In this document: positions 24,744 to 34,010 of the stretch, one piece after another | How the letters are laid out: the number at the start of each line of letters is the position of its first letter | Numbering within the stretch: position 1 is the first letter of the stretch | NCBI GenBank assembly: GCA_900318015.1 | Contig: ONJB01000003.1 | Location: 21,359 to 85,358, forward strand | Direction: 5' to 3' | Length of the DNA stretch: 64,000 nt | DNA from: an uncultured Bacteroidales bacterium | GTDB taxonomy: Bacteria; Bacteroidota; Bacteroidia; Bacteroidales; UBA932 | The notes under the pieces: model-generated | Seen by the model: only the letters and a program-made list of their open reading frames with translations | Told to the model about the DNA's origin: nothing | The model's database searches: none | Translations under genes and position numbers: made by a program

Positions 24744-25676
24744 ATGATACTGAACATCGTCATCCCTTGTTATAATGAAGAGGCCGTCCTTCCGGAGACG
24801 AACCGGCAGCTCACGGAGCTGATAGGCGAGTGGATTTCCAGAGATGTCCTGAACGACTGCCGGATCGTGTATGTGGACGACGGCAGCAAGGACCGGACCT
24901 GGGAAATCATCGAGGGGCTTCAGCAAGAGAGCCCTTATGCCCATGGGTTGAAACTGGCGCACAATGTGGGACACCAGCACGCGTTGTGGGCAGGTTTGAT
25001 GAATTCCGTCGGCAAGTGTGACGCCGTGGTCTCCATCGACGCGGACCTGCAGCACGATATCCATGCGATCGAGGAAATGGTCGATGCGTACAAAGACGGG
25101 TGTGAGGTGGTCTATGGCGTCCGCAATGACCGGGCGACGGATTCCGCGTTCAAGAAAAAGACCGCGCTCGGTTTTTACCGGCTGATGGGTAAGATGGGGG
25201 TCGACCTCATCCCCAACCATGCCGATTTTCGCCTACTCGGGTCGAAGGCGCTGGAGGCCCTGTCCCAGTATCCGGAAAGGAACCTGTTCCTGCGCGGAAT
25301 GGTCCGTTCCCTGGGATTCAAGGAGAAGATCGTCCATTTCGAGTGCCACGACCGTTTTGCCGGGGAGTCGAAATACACGCTGCGGAAGATGTTCAATTTC
25401 GCTGTCGACGGGATCACTTCTTTCTCTGTCCAGCCTTTAAGGATCATTTCGTTGATCGGACTGGTATGCGTGGGCATCTCGATCGTTGAGATGATCTACA
25501 TCCTGGTTGCGTATTTCAGGGGGGATGTCATCCGGGGCTGGGCGTCATTGTTGTTCTCCGTCTGGTTCTTGGGCGGATTGCTGCTGTTTTCCATGGGCGT
25601 GGTCGGAGAATACATCGGGAAGATTTACAAGGAAGTCAAACGCCGTCCGCGTTTTATCGTCGAAAAAGAAGTTTAG
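24744..25676 (+). CDS. gtrB: GtrB-like polyprenyl-phosphate glycosyltransferase
   Basis: This 310-residue GT2 protein has LNIVIPCYNEEAVLP, VDDGSKDRTWEII, ISIDADLQHDIHAIEEMV (with DxD), HADFRLLGSKALE, and two C-terminal membrane helices (SLIGLVCVGISIVEMIYILV and LLFSVWFLGGLLLFSMGVVGEYIG). This is the standard GtrB/dolichol-phosphate-glucosyltransferase-like layout. It would load a sugar onto undecaprenyl phosphate at the cytoplasmic side. Its start directly abuts the gtrA-like stop. Confidence 0.92.
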   Translation: MILNIVIPCYNEEAVLPETNRQLTELIGEWISRDVLNDCRIVYVDDGSKDRTWEIIEGLQQESPYAHGLKLAHNVGHQHALWAGLMNSVGKCDAVVSIDADLQHDIHAIEEMVDAYKDGCEVVYGVRNDRATDSAFKKKTALGFYRLMGKMGVDLIPNHADFRLLGSKALEALSQYPERNLFLRGMVRSLGFKEKIVHFECHDRFAGESKYTLRKMFNFAVDGITSFSVQPLRIISLIGLVCVGISIVEMIYILVAYFRGDVIRGWASLLFSVWFLGGLLLFSMGVVGEYIGKIYKEVKRRPRFIVEKEV

Positions 25677-25679
25677 CAT

Positions 25680-27335
25680 ATGAACGGTAAAGCTGCGAAT
25701 AAAACGGAAAAATGGCTTGCCGTTTTGGAATATGCGGCCATTTTCTTGATGGCCATCGCTTTCTTTGTCATCAGCAGATGCGGATTTCTCCGGGAAGATG
25801 ACTTGCTGACGAGATTTGAAGTGTCTTCCTTATCGGAGGTATTTCACTATACCAAGTTGTTTTACATGACCAAGGGCGGGCGCTGGTTTTCGGTTGCCTC
25901 CCAGTATTTGTTTGCCGGCGCCCTCGGAGACAGCAAGATATGGTTTGATATTGTCAATACCTTGTTTTTCTTATTGCTTATCCTTGTTTGTGTGGCATTG
26001 ATCCGCCCCGGAAAGGAAAGCAGACCCGGTATCGCATTGGTATTTACGTTGGCTTTCTGGTTCCTGTGCCCGGATCCCAGGGAGTCCGTTTTTTGGGTAG
26101 CCGGGGCCGTCACGTATCTCTGGGCGATTTCTATCACCTTCCTGTTTCTGGCCGTATTCTTCCATTGCCGGGATGAAAACTATGGTATAGGAGCCAAGAT
26201 AGGCTTGTTCCTCCTTTCCTTTGTCAGCGCGACGGAATTTGTATCCTGCGCCGCGATTTGTGGAGCATTTGCGGTGTATTATGTTTTCCACCTCAAGGAT
26301 TTCCGAAAGAATGCCGTCCCCATGGTGATTGGATTCGCCTTGGGATCTTTGGTCGTGTTGATGGCCCCGGGCAATTTCGCAAGAGCCGCATGGGAAGGCC
26401 AGTCATTCATGACCAAGTTGCATGATTTGGCGGAGCATCCCTTGCTTGAGATTAGCAAGTACAAGGCGTTGTGGCTGTTTGTCCTTTCTTTGGTTGTCGG
26501 CCGGATCAGGAATAAGGCAACCTTCAAGGCCTGGATGAAAGATAACAGCATCCTGTTGCTGTCGTTGGGATGGGGCGTTATCGCTTTCAGTATTGTTTTC
26601 CGTCCCTTGAATCGGGCGCTTTTCTTCCCCGAAGTCTTGTCGCTTGTCCTACTGATCAAATTCTGGTATGACAACTATCGGACCTTTGCATTCGGATTCA
26701 TGGACCGTTTGTCCGGCAGGAAAGGACTACTGATGCGGAGTGCCTGTCTGGTAATCCTTTTCGCCGTGTTTGTCGTCGATGCTGTCTTTGCGGTGAGAGA
26801 GACGGATAAACAAAGAAGGGATGATGACGCTTTACAGAACCGGATTGCAGCTTCAGGAGGAATCGTTGCCGTGGACAGGATGGTTTCATCCCATCGCATG
26901 GCTTATGTCGAGAGTTTCCCCGAATGGACTTGGGAACCGTTGGCGGACAAGTTTGCCTTGGATTCCGTGCATGTATATCCTTATTTCTGCCAGGACAAAT
27001 TTTATGCTCATGATAATCCGGGCTTGGAGAATACCTATGTCGAAGAAATCCATGTGGGGGATGACAGTTTCGGCAGGATGGTCCGTTTGATTGCGAGGAT
27101 TGAAACGGATGACCCCCTTCCGGATAGGCCTGTTGAGATTACGGTTGATTACACACGGCCGCACAAATGGTATAGAACCTTGCTGAACAAAGTTCGGGAT
27201 TATAAGTATGATCGGACCATATCGGTAGTATATCCACACCCCGAAGTGTGCTATAACGGGTATTGTTACTATGTCGTTTGGATGAAACGGGAGAATGCCG
27301 CGAATCTGAAGCACGTCACAATAACCGTATTATGA
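25680..27335 (+). CDS. multi-spanning membrane protein, probable GtrC-like periplasmic glycosyltransferase
   Basis: This 551-residue protein has about ten hydrophobic segments over residues 15-380 and a soluble C-terminal part of about 165 residues. An early acidic motif (FLREDDLLTRF) resembles the loop-1 Asp residues of GT-C enzymes. PRESVFWVAGAVTYLWAIS recalls the DUF6056 family of Bacteroidales and Gram-positive loci. Following gtrA and gtrB, it probably uses the polyprenyl-linked sugar to decorate the polymer outside the inner membrane. It is more A+T-rich than the genes on either side. The exact family is uncertain. Confidence 0.7.
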   Translation: MNGKAANKTEKWLAVLEYAAIFLMAIAFFVISRCGFLREDDLLTRFEVSSLSEVFHYTKLFYMTKGGRWFSVASQYLFAGALGDSKIWFDIVNTLFFLLLILVCVALIRPGKESRPGIALVFTLAFWFLCPDPRESVFWVAGAVTYLWAISITFLFLAVFFHCRDENYGIGAKIGLFLLSFVSATEFVSCAAICGAFAVYYVFHLKDFRKNAVPMVIGFALGSLVVLMAPGNFARAAWEGQSFMTKLHDLAEHPLLEISKYKALWLFVLSLVVGRIRNKATFKAWMKDNSILLLSLGWGVIAFSIVFRPLNRALFFPEVLSLVLLIKFWYDNYRTFAFGFMDRLSGRKGLLMRSACLVILFAVFVVDAVFAVRETDKQRRDDDALQNRIAASGGIVAVDRMVSSHRMAYVESFPEWTWEPLADKFALDSVHVYPYFCQDKFYAHDNPGLENTYVEEIHVGDDSFGRMVRLIARIETDDPLPDRPVEITVDYTRPHKWYRTLLNKVRDYKYDRTISVVYPHPEVCYNGYCYYVVWMKRENAANLKHVTITVL

Positions 27336-27368
27336 TTACCGGGCGTATCCGCAATTGTTCATCGGACA

Positions 27369-28292
27369 ATGGGACTGAGTAAAAATATCCGGCATCTCTT
27401 GCATGCTCTGAAATGCAAGGTCCTCTATGAAAACAAGGTAACCCCTTTCCTCTATGAATTGGGGTGTAAGATCCATTTGTTCAAACCCTATATCATCGTC
27501 TATGTCGATGGCGGCATCTGTTCCCAGATGCACCAGTACCTGCTGGGACGCTACTATGCGGAGCGGGGTTTTCATGTCTCCTACAGTATAGGGTGGTATG
27601 CCCGGAACGGGAAGGATAACGACGGCATCCATTCCCGGATTTTCGAATTCCCGGAATTATGGCCGTCCCTGCCAATGGAAATCGCTCCGGACAACCGCGC
27701 TTTTTTCTATGCCCGGGTTTTCCCGGTGACCCGTGAAGGCATGCATTTCCCTTTGCCCATCACCCCTCCCAAATATCTTCACGGGTATTATTTCTTCGAT
27801 GATGAGAAAGCGTATGGGGAAATCTTCCGGCGTTATTTCACCCTCCAGGGCACAGCGCCCTCGGACAAACTTCCGATAGTTGAGGATTGGACCGGTACCA
27901 AATGCGCCGTGCATGTCCGCCGGGGCGACCTGGCCAAGATGAATGACGCTTTCTACGGGAAGGTGACGGTGGATTATTTCCGCAAGGCTATGGAGTATGT
28001 CCGGGAACGGTATGAGAACGTCAAGTTCTTCTTCTTCTCCGATGAGATCGAATGGGTTGAAGAGAATCTGCAGGAGTTCTACCGGGACTGGCCGCATGAG
28101 CCGGTCCGCGGGAACCGGGCTTTCGAAGACTTGAACCTGATGGCCCACTGCGACTGCTTCATCGCCAGCCAGGGAAGTGCAGGAAAAACCGCGGCCTTGA
28201 TGAACGGAAAAGGCCTGCTGATCGTAAGCGATGATCCGCATGATACGGTGTGGAAGGAAAGATACGCTCAAACCGTAGTAATCGCCGGCTGA
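27369..28292 (+). CDS. GT11-like (fucosyltransferase-type) glycosyltransferase
   Basis: This 307-residue protein contains IIVYVDGGICSQMHQYLLGRYYAERGF, a variant of the GT11 GGLGNQMFQ motif, and CAVHVRRGDLAKMNDAFYGKVTVDYF with the conserved HxRRGD. The later FFFFSDEIEWVEENL and FEDLNLMAHCDCFIASQGS also follow the GT11 pattern. It is much more divergent than the GT11 protein encoded at 13243. The donor is probably GDP-fucose, with moderate certainty. A 33-base gap with no clear signal precedes it. Confidence 0.8.
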   Translation: MGLSKNIRHLLHALKCKVLYENKVTPFLYELGCKIHLFKPYIIVYVDGGICSQMHQYLLGRYYAERGFHVSYSIGWYARNGKDNDGIHSRIFEFPELWPSLPMEIAPDNRAFFYARVFPVTREGMHFPLPITPPKYLHGYYFFDDEKAYGEIFRRYFTLQGTAPSDKLPIVEDWTGTKCAVHVRRGDLAKMNDAFYGKVTVDYFRKAMEYVRERYENVKFFFFSDEIEWVEENLQEFYRDWPHEPVRGNRAFEDLNLMAHCDCFIASQGSAGKTAALMNGKGLLIVSDDPHDTVWKERYAQTVVIAG

Positions 28293-28293
28293 C

Positions 28294-29256
28294 ATGAAAA
28301 CGCCTGTCCTCCTCATTACTTTCAACCGCCCCGACCACGTCCGCCGGGTTCTGTCCGCCATCCGCGATGCGCAGCCGGACGCCCTGTATGTCTTCCGGGA
28401 CGGACCCCGGGAAGGGAATGACAACGATCTCGTAAAATGTGCCCAGGTCTGTGCCGTCGTCAAGGAGCTTGTCGATTGGGACTGTGACCTGCATACGAAC
28501 TATTCGGATGTCAATTACGGCTGCGGCGCCGGGCCGATGACCGGGATCAGCTGGTTCTTCAGCCAGGTGGAGGAAGGGATCGTGATGGAGGACGACTGCC
28601 TCCCGCATCCCGATTTCTTCGGCTATTGCGAGCAGCTGCTGGACCGCTATCGGGACTCGCAAGTCATGTATATCAGCAGTACACTCTATGATGACAGATG
28701 GCAGTGCGAGGCGTCCTATGACTTCTCCCACTACATGATAACCGGGGCCTGGGCATCCTGGGCGCGGGCCTGGAAGGGTTTCGACCTCGACCTCCTGACC
28801 CTGGATGCGAAGAAGTTCCGCCGGCATTGCAAGAAATTGCTCTACAGTGTCGTGGAGGCCGATTGGTGGTACTTCAAAGTGCTGGAAATCCAGCGCGACA
28901 AGGAAAAGAAGAGCTACTGGGACTTCCAGATGCAGATCCATCTGTTCAAGAACAGCGGCCTTACCATCCATCCCCGGGTGAACCTCGTCAGCAACATCGG
29001 CTTCGACGGGGAGGGGACCCATACGCTGGAGAACGACAGCGGGATGGGGAACCGTCCGACCTTCGGCATCCTGCCGTTGACACATCCGGAGTCGTCGATG
29101 GTGGATACCTATCGGGATTATGTCTGTTTTGCCAAATCCCATTCGCGGGGCTCTGTCAAGGATGTCATATCTCGGGTTTATAAATCGATGATGTATGACC
29201 GTGGCGCTCTCCATGGGGCGCTGATGGCTTACAAAAGGTTGAAGCATGGGGAATAA
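28294..29256 (+). CDS. GT-A fold glycosyltransferase (GT2-like)
   Basis: This 320-residue protein begins MKTPVLLITFNRPDHVRRVLSAIRDA. It has YVFRDGPREGNDND, NYGCGAGPMTGISWFF and VMEDDCLPHPDFFGYCEQLL (acidic metal site). TGAWASWARAWKGFDLD is typical of a group of nucleotide-diphospho-sugar transferases sometimes labelled hemolysin-activation or methyltransferase-linked proteins. It is likely a glycosyltransferase of this locus with unknown specificity. It overlaps the following GT4 gene by 11 bases. Confidence 0.75.
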   Translation: MKTPVLLITFNRPDHVRRVLSAIRDAQPDALYVFRDGPREGNDNDLVKCAQVCAVVKELVDWDCDLHTNYSDVNYGCGAGPMTGISWFFSQVEEGIVMEDDCLPHPDFFGYCEQLLDRYRDSQVMYISSTLYDDRWQCEASYDFSHYMITGAWASWARAWKGFDLDLLTLDAKKFRRHCKKLLYSVVEADWWYFKVLEIQRDKEKKSYWDFQMQIHLFKNSGLTIHPRVNLVSNIGFDGEGTHTLENDSGMGNRPTFGILPLTHPESSMVDTYRDYVCFAKSHSRGSVKDVISRVYKSMMYDRGALHGALMAYKRLKHGE

Positions 29257-30508
29257 GATCCGCGTCCTTTCCGTCTCAACGTCCGATTACTCCGGCGGCG
29301 CTGCCCGTGCGGCTTACCGCATCCATCTTGCCGTGCAGGAGTATGGCATCGATAGCCGGATGTTCGTCAAGGATAAGAAGACTTCGGATGACCGGGTGTT
29401 TTCCGTGCGTGATTTCGTGCCGCATAATGTCCTGTACAAGGCTTTTGACTGGGTGCGGAACAAGGTGAAGAACAAGTGGCAGCACTACCAGTGGGGGAAG
29501 TACCCTAAGCGTGGCCCTTATTTCATGTCGGACCTGCGGTCTACGGACATCGGCGGCGCACTTCGAAAGATCGATTACGAAATCCTTCACTTGCATTGGG
29601 TGAATCTCCGGTTCCTGCCTTTGGACAAGCTCCCGAAGGACAAACCGATTGTTTGGACCCTGCACGACAGTTGGCCTTTCTGCGGAGTGTGCCACCTGCC
29701 CATGGACTGCCATGGCTATGAGAAAGCATGTGGATGCTGCCCTTCGCTATTCTCCGGCGACCGGAAGGATTTGAGTCACCAGGTATGGAAAAAGAAGCAG
29801 GAATACTACCACGGCCTGGACTTGCATGTCGTAACACCGAGCCGATGGCTGGCGGACTGTGTACGGCAGAGTTCGCTTCTGGGAGCCTGTGACATCCGCG
29901 TCATTCCGAACTGTCTGGATACGGATGGTTTTTGCCCTGGGAGCAGGGAAGAAGCTTGTGCGCGTCTTGGACTTGACCCGCAAAAACGCCATATCCTGTT
30001 CGGCGCGATGAACGCGGTTGAAGACAGGAACAAGGGATTCGAAGAGCTGGTCGAGGCCTTGAAGCACATCTTCCCGAATCATCTGGAAGATACGGACCTG
30101 GTGGTTTTCGGCACTACCCGCTTAATCCCCGACCGGTTGGGGCAGCTGACCGTGCGTAGCCTGGGAATGCTCCGGAAGCCGGAAGACATCGTCGCCGCCT
30201 ATCGGGCCGCGGATGTGACCGTGGTCCCGTCCCTGAGCGAGAATCTCAGCTGTACCATCCAGGAAAGCCTCTCCTGCGGTACGCCGGTCACGGCTTTCGC
30301 CATCGGCGGGAATGGGGATCTGATCGACCACCGGGTCAATGGATATCTGGCCCGTGAGAAGGACTGCGAAGATCTGGCCCGGGGTATCCGCTGGTGTCTG
30401 GAGCAGGAGAACCTGTCGGCTCCGGCCCGGAAGAAAGTGTTGGAAAACTATACCCCGGAAGTCGTAGGGAAGAGGTACGCCGAACTCTATCAGTCTTTGA
30501 AAAAGTAG
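29246..30508 (+). CDS. GT4 family glycosyltransferase (WcaC-like)
   Basis: This 420-residue GT-B protein has SVSTSDYSGGAARAAYRIHLAV, IVWTLHDSWPFCGVCHLPMDCHGYEKACGCCPSL (a cysteine cluster typical of the WcaC/WbaZ-like subgroup), VVTPSRWLADCV, and the C-terminal VTVVPSLSENLSCTIQESLSCGTPVTAF. SENLSCTIQES corresponds to the EX7E motif that binds the donor nucleotide. The four-cysteine HDSWPF region may hold a metal. It lies immediately before the O-acyltransferase pair. Confidence 0.9.
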   Translation: MGNKIRVLSVSTSDYSGGAARAAYRIHLAVQEYGIDSRMFVKDKKTSDDRVFSVRDFVPHNVLYKAFDWVRNKVKNKWQHYQWGKYPKRGPYFMSDLRSTDIGGALRKIDYEILHLHWVNLRFLPLDKLPKDKPIVWTLHDSWPFCGVCHLPMDCHGYEKACGCCPSLFSGDRKDLSHQVWKKKQEYYHGLDLHVVTPSRWLADCVRQSSLLGACDIRVIPNCLDTDGFCPGSREEACARLGLDPQKRHILFGAMNAVEDRNKGFEELVEALKHIFPNHLEDTDLVVFGTTRLIPDRLGQLTVRSLGMLRKPEDIVAAYRAADVTVVPSLSENLSCTIQESLSCGTPVTAFAIGGNGDLIDHRVNGYLAREKDCEDLARGIRWCLEQENLSAPARKKVLENYTPEVVGKRYAELYQSLKK

Positions 30509-30511
30509 CGG

Positions 30512-31945
30512 ATGCTTTTCAACTCCATCGAATACGCCGTTTTTCTCCCGATCGTATTCCTGCTCTATTGGTTCGTATTCAACCGGAACCTGAAGTGGCA
30601 GAATCTCTTCATCGTGGCGGTGTCCTACCTCTTTTATGGCTGGTGGGACTGGCGGTTCCTGGGGCTGCTCGTATTCACTTCGCTGTGCACATACGCAAGC
30701 GGATTGTTGATTGAGAAGTATCGGGATACGCCCAGGAAGGCGAAGTTGTTCAGTGCGCTGAATATCGTCGTGAACCTGCTGATCCTGGGTGTTTTCAAAT
30801 ACTATAACTTCTTTGCGACATCGTTCGCCGATGTATTCCTGGGCGGAAAGACGGATGGATTGCTGCTGAAGGTCATCTTGCCCGTCGGCATCAGTTTTTA
30901 CACGTTCAAGGCCTTGAGCTACAGCATCGACGTGTATCGGGGAAAGTTGGAAGCTTCGCGGGATGTAATCTCGTTCCTGGCTTATGTGAGTTTTTTTCCG
31001 CAACTGTTGGCCGGCCCGATCGATCGGGCGACGAACTTGCTTCCGCAGTTCGGGAAGCCCCGGGTGTTCGAGTATGAGACGGGCGTAGACGGACTGCGTC
31101 AGATCCTGTGGGGACTGTTCAAGAAGGTGGTGGTGGCGGATAACTGCGCGGTGTTTGTCGATCAAGTGTTTTCGAACTATCAGGCGCAGAGCGGCAGCAC
31201 GCTTCTTTTGGCGGCCGTTTTCTATACTTTCCAGATTTACGGGGACTTCTCCGGGTATTCCGACATGGCCGTCGGCACCGGCAAGCTTTTCGGCTTCAAG
31301 ACGATGCGGAATTTCAGCGTACCGTATTTCAGCCGGGATATCGCCGAGTTCTGGCGGCGTTGGCACATCTCGCTGACTACCTGGTTCCGGGATTATGTTT
31401 ATATCCCGCTGGGCGGCAGCCGCTGCTCCAAGGTAAAGATTGTCCGGAATACGTTCGTGATTTTCCTTTTGAGCGGTCTCTGGCATGGCGCCAATTGGAC
31501 CTTCATCGTCTGGGGCGCTTATCACGCGCTGCTATTCCTTCCGCTGATTTTACTGGGGAAGAACCGGAAATACCGGGATGTGGTCGCCGAAGATCGTTTT
31601 CTCCCGAGTATCAAGGAACTGGGGCAGATGCTGCTGACTTTCTTCCTGGTAGTCATCGGCTGGATCATCTTCCGGGTGGACAGCATCGGCCAGGCGTGGG
31701 ATTATATCGGTCATATCTTCGACAGCAGCCTGTTCACCCGTCCGGATGCGGCCGGCGTGACGGGTTTTACCCTGGCCATCGTGCTGATGACCGTGGCCGA
31801 ATGGCTCCAGAGAAAGCGTGAACATGCGCTGGACCTTCGCACTCTTCGTCTGCCTGTTTTGCGATTTGCACTGGATGCCGCAGTCGTGTTCCTGGTGATT
31901 GTCCTGGGCGGGCATTCCGAGAATTTCATCTACTTCCAGTTCTGA
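30512..31945 (+). CDS. MBOAT family O-acyltransferase (AlgI-like)
   Basis: This 477-residue multi-spanning protein has the N-terminal MLFNSIEYAVFLPIVFLLYWFV of AlgI-type MBOATs, LPVGISFYTFKALSYSIDVYRG, LLAGPIDRA, GDFSGYSDMAVGTGKLFGF, FWRRWHISLTTWFRDYVYIPLGG and the active-site histidine at about H325 in LSGLWHGANWTFIVWGAYHAL. It moves an acyl group, usually acetyl, across the inner membrane for polysaccharide O-acylation. The next gene encodes a SGNH-like partner, as algI-algJ/X and dltB-dltD pairs do. Length is typical of the family. Confidence 0.93.
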   Translation: MLFNSIEYAVFLPIVFLLYWFVFNRNLKWQNLFIVAVSYLFYGWWDWRFLGLLVFTSLCTYASGLLIEKYRDTPRKAKLFSALNIVVNLLILGVFKYYNFFATSFADVFLGGKTDGLLLKVILPVGISFYTFKALSYSIDVYRGKLEASRDVISFLAYVSFFPQLLAGPIDRATNLLPQFGKPRVFEYETGVDGLRQILWGLFKKVVVADNCAVFVDQVFSNYQAQSGSTLLLAAVFYTFQIYGDFSGYSDMAVGTGKLFGFKTMRNFSVPYFSRDIAEFWRRWHISLTTWFRDYVYIPLGGSRCSKVKIVRNTFVIFLLSGLWHGANWTFIVWGAYHALLFLPLILLGKNRKYRDVVAEDRFLPSIKELGQMLLTFFLVVIGWIIFRVDSIGQAWDYIGHIFDSSLFTRPDAAGVTGFTLAIVLMTVAEWLQRKREHALDLRTLRLPVLRFALDAAVVFLVIVLGGHSENFIYFQF

Positions 31946-32889
31946 TGAAAAAGTTCCTGATTCGGCTCTTCGTCTCCGCGGTCGTGCTGTTTGTGCTGGC
32001 CAGGGTCCTGGACTTCGTTGTCTGCAAAGGACTGTTGAAGATGGAGGACTATCGTTTCCAGGATTATGCGGCGATGCTGGACGGCGGTATGGACCATGAC
32101 TTGCTGATCATGGGGAACTCGCGGGGAAAGGCGCATTACGACCCGCGGATCCTGGATTCCCTGCTCCATACGGACTCGTTCTGCATCGGCATCGGCGGCT
32201 ACCCCTTCAATGTGCAGCTGTTGAAATATAATCTCTATCGGGAGCATAACCGGAAGCCGAAGGTGATTATCCAGGATATCGATCACGGGACGGTATTCAA
32301 TTTCTTTTCCGACGTCCGTCATCAGCATCAGTCCGAGCAGTTCTTCCCGCTGGTTTATGACCGGGAGATGAGGAAGGAACTGAAACGGGTCGGCTATCGT
32401 TTCCCGGACTTGAACCTTCCTATGTACCGTCTTTTCGGTTATCAGCAGGTTATCAAGAACGGACTCCTGGAGGCTTTGCATGTCAAGCACTATGTATCGT
32501 TCCCGGCCTATAAAGGGCATCGGCCCGAGGACGGGGAATGGGACGGGACCGAATTGAGAAAGATGGAGCCTCAGAAACTCGTCATGGATGCGTCTCGGAA
32601 GGCGTTGTTCGAATCTTATCTGGCGCGGTGCCGGGAGGATTCGATCCAAGTCGTCCTGGTCTATTCCCCGATGTATGCCGGGGCGAGGGAGAAAATCCAG
32701 GGGCTGGAAGAAATCAGGGACTGCTTCTCCGAGATGGCCCGGCAGTATGGCTGCATCTATCTGGATTATCTGGATGATCCGGTCTGCCACGATTCGACCC
32801 ATTTCTGTGTCTCGGTCCATCTTAATCCGGCGGCGACGGCCGCTTTTACACGTCGCTTGGCACACGACGTGGATCCTTTATTGTATTGA
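31945..32889 (+). CDS. membrane-anchored SGNH-like acyl-transfer partner protein
   Basis: This 314-residue protein has one N-terminal membrane anchor (LIRLFVSAVVLFVLARVLDFVV) and a periplasmic domain. LLIMGNSRGKAHYDPRIL provides a GxSR serine-type block, VIIQDIDHGTVFNF a middle block, and HFCVSVHLNPAATAAFTRRL the late His (HLN). This resembles DltD and AlgJ/AlgX partners of MBOAT enzymes. It overlaps the MBOAT gene (ATGA), so the two probably form one O-acylation machine in the periplasm. The fold assignment rests on motifs only. Confidence 0.75.
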   Translation: MKKFLIRLFVSAVVLFVLARVLDFVVCKGLLKMEDYRFQDYAAMLDGGMDHDLLIMGNSRGKAHYDPRILDSLLHTDSFCIGIGGYPFNVQLLKYNLYREHNRKPKVIIQDIDHGTVFNFFSDVRHQHQSEQFFPLVYDREMRKELKRVGYRFPDLNLPMYRLFGYQQVIKNGLLEALHVKHYVSFPAYKGHRPEDGEWDGTELRKMEPQKLVMDASRKALFESYLARCREDSIQVVLVYSPMYAGAREKIQGLEEIRDCFSEMARQYGCIYLDYLDDPVCHDSTHFCVSVHLNPAATAAFTRRLAHDVDPLLY

Positions 32890-32894
32890 GTTAT

Positions 32895-34010
32895 ATGAAA
32901 GTCGCTTTTTTTATCGGCAGTTTGAGCAGGGGAGGAATGGAAACGCTTGTGCTCGATACATTCCGCAAGCGGGGCATCGCTCCGTTCGACTGTATCCTGA
33001 TTTATCGGAACGACGGAGATCTTTCTGATGATTATCGGGCGACAGGGGTTCCCATGTTCCGCATCAAACCTACCGGAAATCCTTTGGGCTACCTGTCCAG
33101 TCTTTGCCGGCTGCTGAAGCAAGAGAATGTGGATGTCTTTCATACACAGACCGTGATGAACGGATTGATCGGCGTTTTTTGCAAGTGCTTCACTCACGTC
33201 AGACTCGTCGCCTCGTTCCATGGTTTCTTATCGAAGCTGAAATACAAGATATACACTCATCTCGTCATGTGGAGTGCGGATGCTTCGGTATTCGTGAGCA
33301 GCTATGAACGGGAATGGTATGTGAACCATATCCTGTTTGCGTCGAAGAGACGCTGCCATGTGGTGTATAATGGAATTGACTTTTCGAAGTTCGACAATGA
33401 GACCCGGGTTCCGGATTTCTTGCGGGATAAGGATTCGTCCGACTCCGGCATCCTTCAAATGGCGATGGTCGGGAATTTTGTGAGTGGGCGGTCCCAGATT
33501 TTTCTCTGCCAGGCGCTCAAAACACTGAGAGACAGAGGAAAACATGATTTCCGTTTTTATTTCATCGGAAAGCGGTCTGCAAAAGAGCCGGAGCGATATG
33601 ACGCATGTGTCGGGTTCTGCGGGGAGAATCAGTTGCTGGATTCCCATATTTTCTTCCTGGGAGGCCGAGGCGACATCCCCGCGATCCTGCCTCATCTGGA
33701 TGCATTCGTCTACTCAACCGAATGTGACAGTTTTGGGATCGCGGTGGTGGAGGCCATGGCGGCAGGGATTCCTGTGATTGTGAATGATTGGGAGGTCATG
33801 AAAGAAATCAGTGACAACGGTGCTTTCGCCTCTCTTTACAAGACTCTTGACGCTGAGGATTGTGCGGACCGGATTGAGGAGTTGGCGGACAACCTCGCCG
33901 AAAGGAAGGCGGCCGCCAGGAACATGGCCGGAACCGTCAGGGACCGCTTCAGTATTGAGAATCACATTCTGAACCTGCATGCGGTGTATGAGTCAGCGAT
34001 GCTGAGATAA
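32895..34010 (+). CDS. GT4 family glycosyltransferase
   Basis: This 371-residue GT-B protein has MKVAFFIGSLSRGGMETLVLDTF, VDVFHTQTVMNGLIGVF, VRLVASFHGFLS, CHVVYNGIDFSKF, and LDAFVYSTECDSFGIAVVEAMAAGIPVIVND, whose E-F/S-G-x-x-x-x-E pattern is the GT4 EX7E motif. The ATG at 32895 is preferred to an in-frame TTG at 32886. Its TAA shares one base with the next ATG. Specificity is unknown. Confidence 0.9.
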   Translation: MKVAFFIGSLSRGGMETLVLDTFRKRGIAPFDCILIYRNDGDLSDDYRATGVPMFRIKPTGNPLGYLSSLCRLLKQENVDVFHTQTVMNGLIGVFCKCFTHVRLVASFHGFLSKLKYKIYTHLVMWSADASVFVSSYEREWYVNHILFASKRRCHVVYNGIDFSKFDNETRVPDFLRDKDSSDSGILQMAMVGNFVSGRSQIFLCQALKTLRDRGKHDFRFYFIGKRSAKEPERYDACVGFCGENQLLDSHIFFLGGRGDIPAILPHLDAFVYSTECDSFGIAVVEAMAAGIPVIVNDWEVMKEISDNGAFASLYKTLDAEDCADRIEELADNLAERKAAARNMAGTVRDRFSIENHILNLHAVYESAMLR

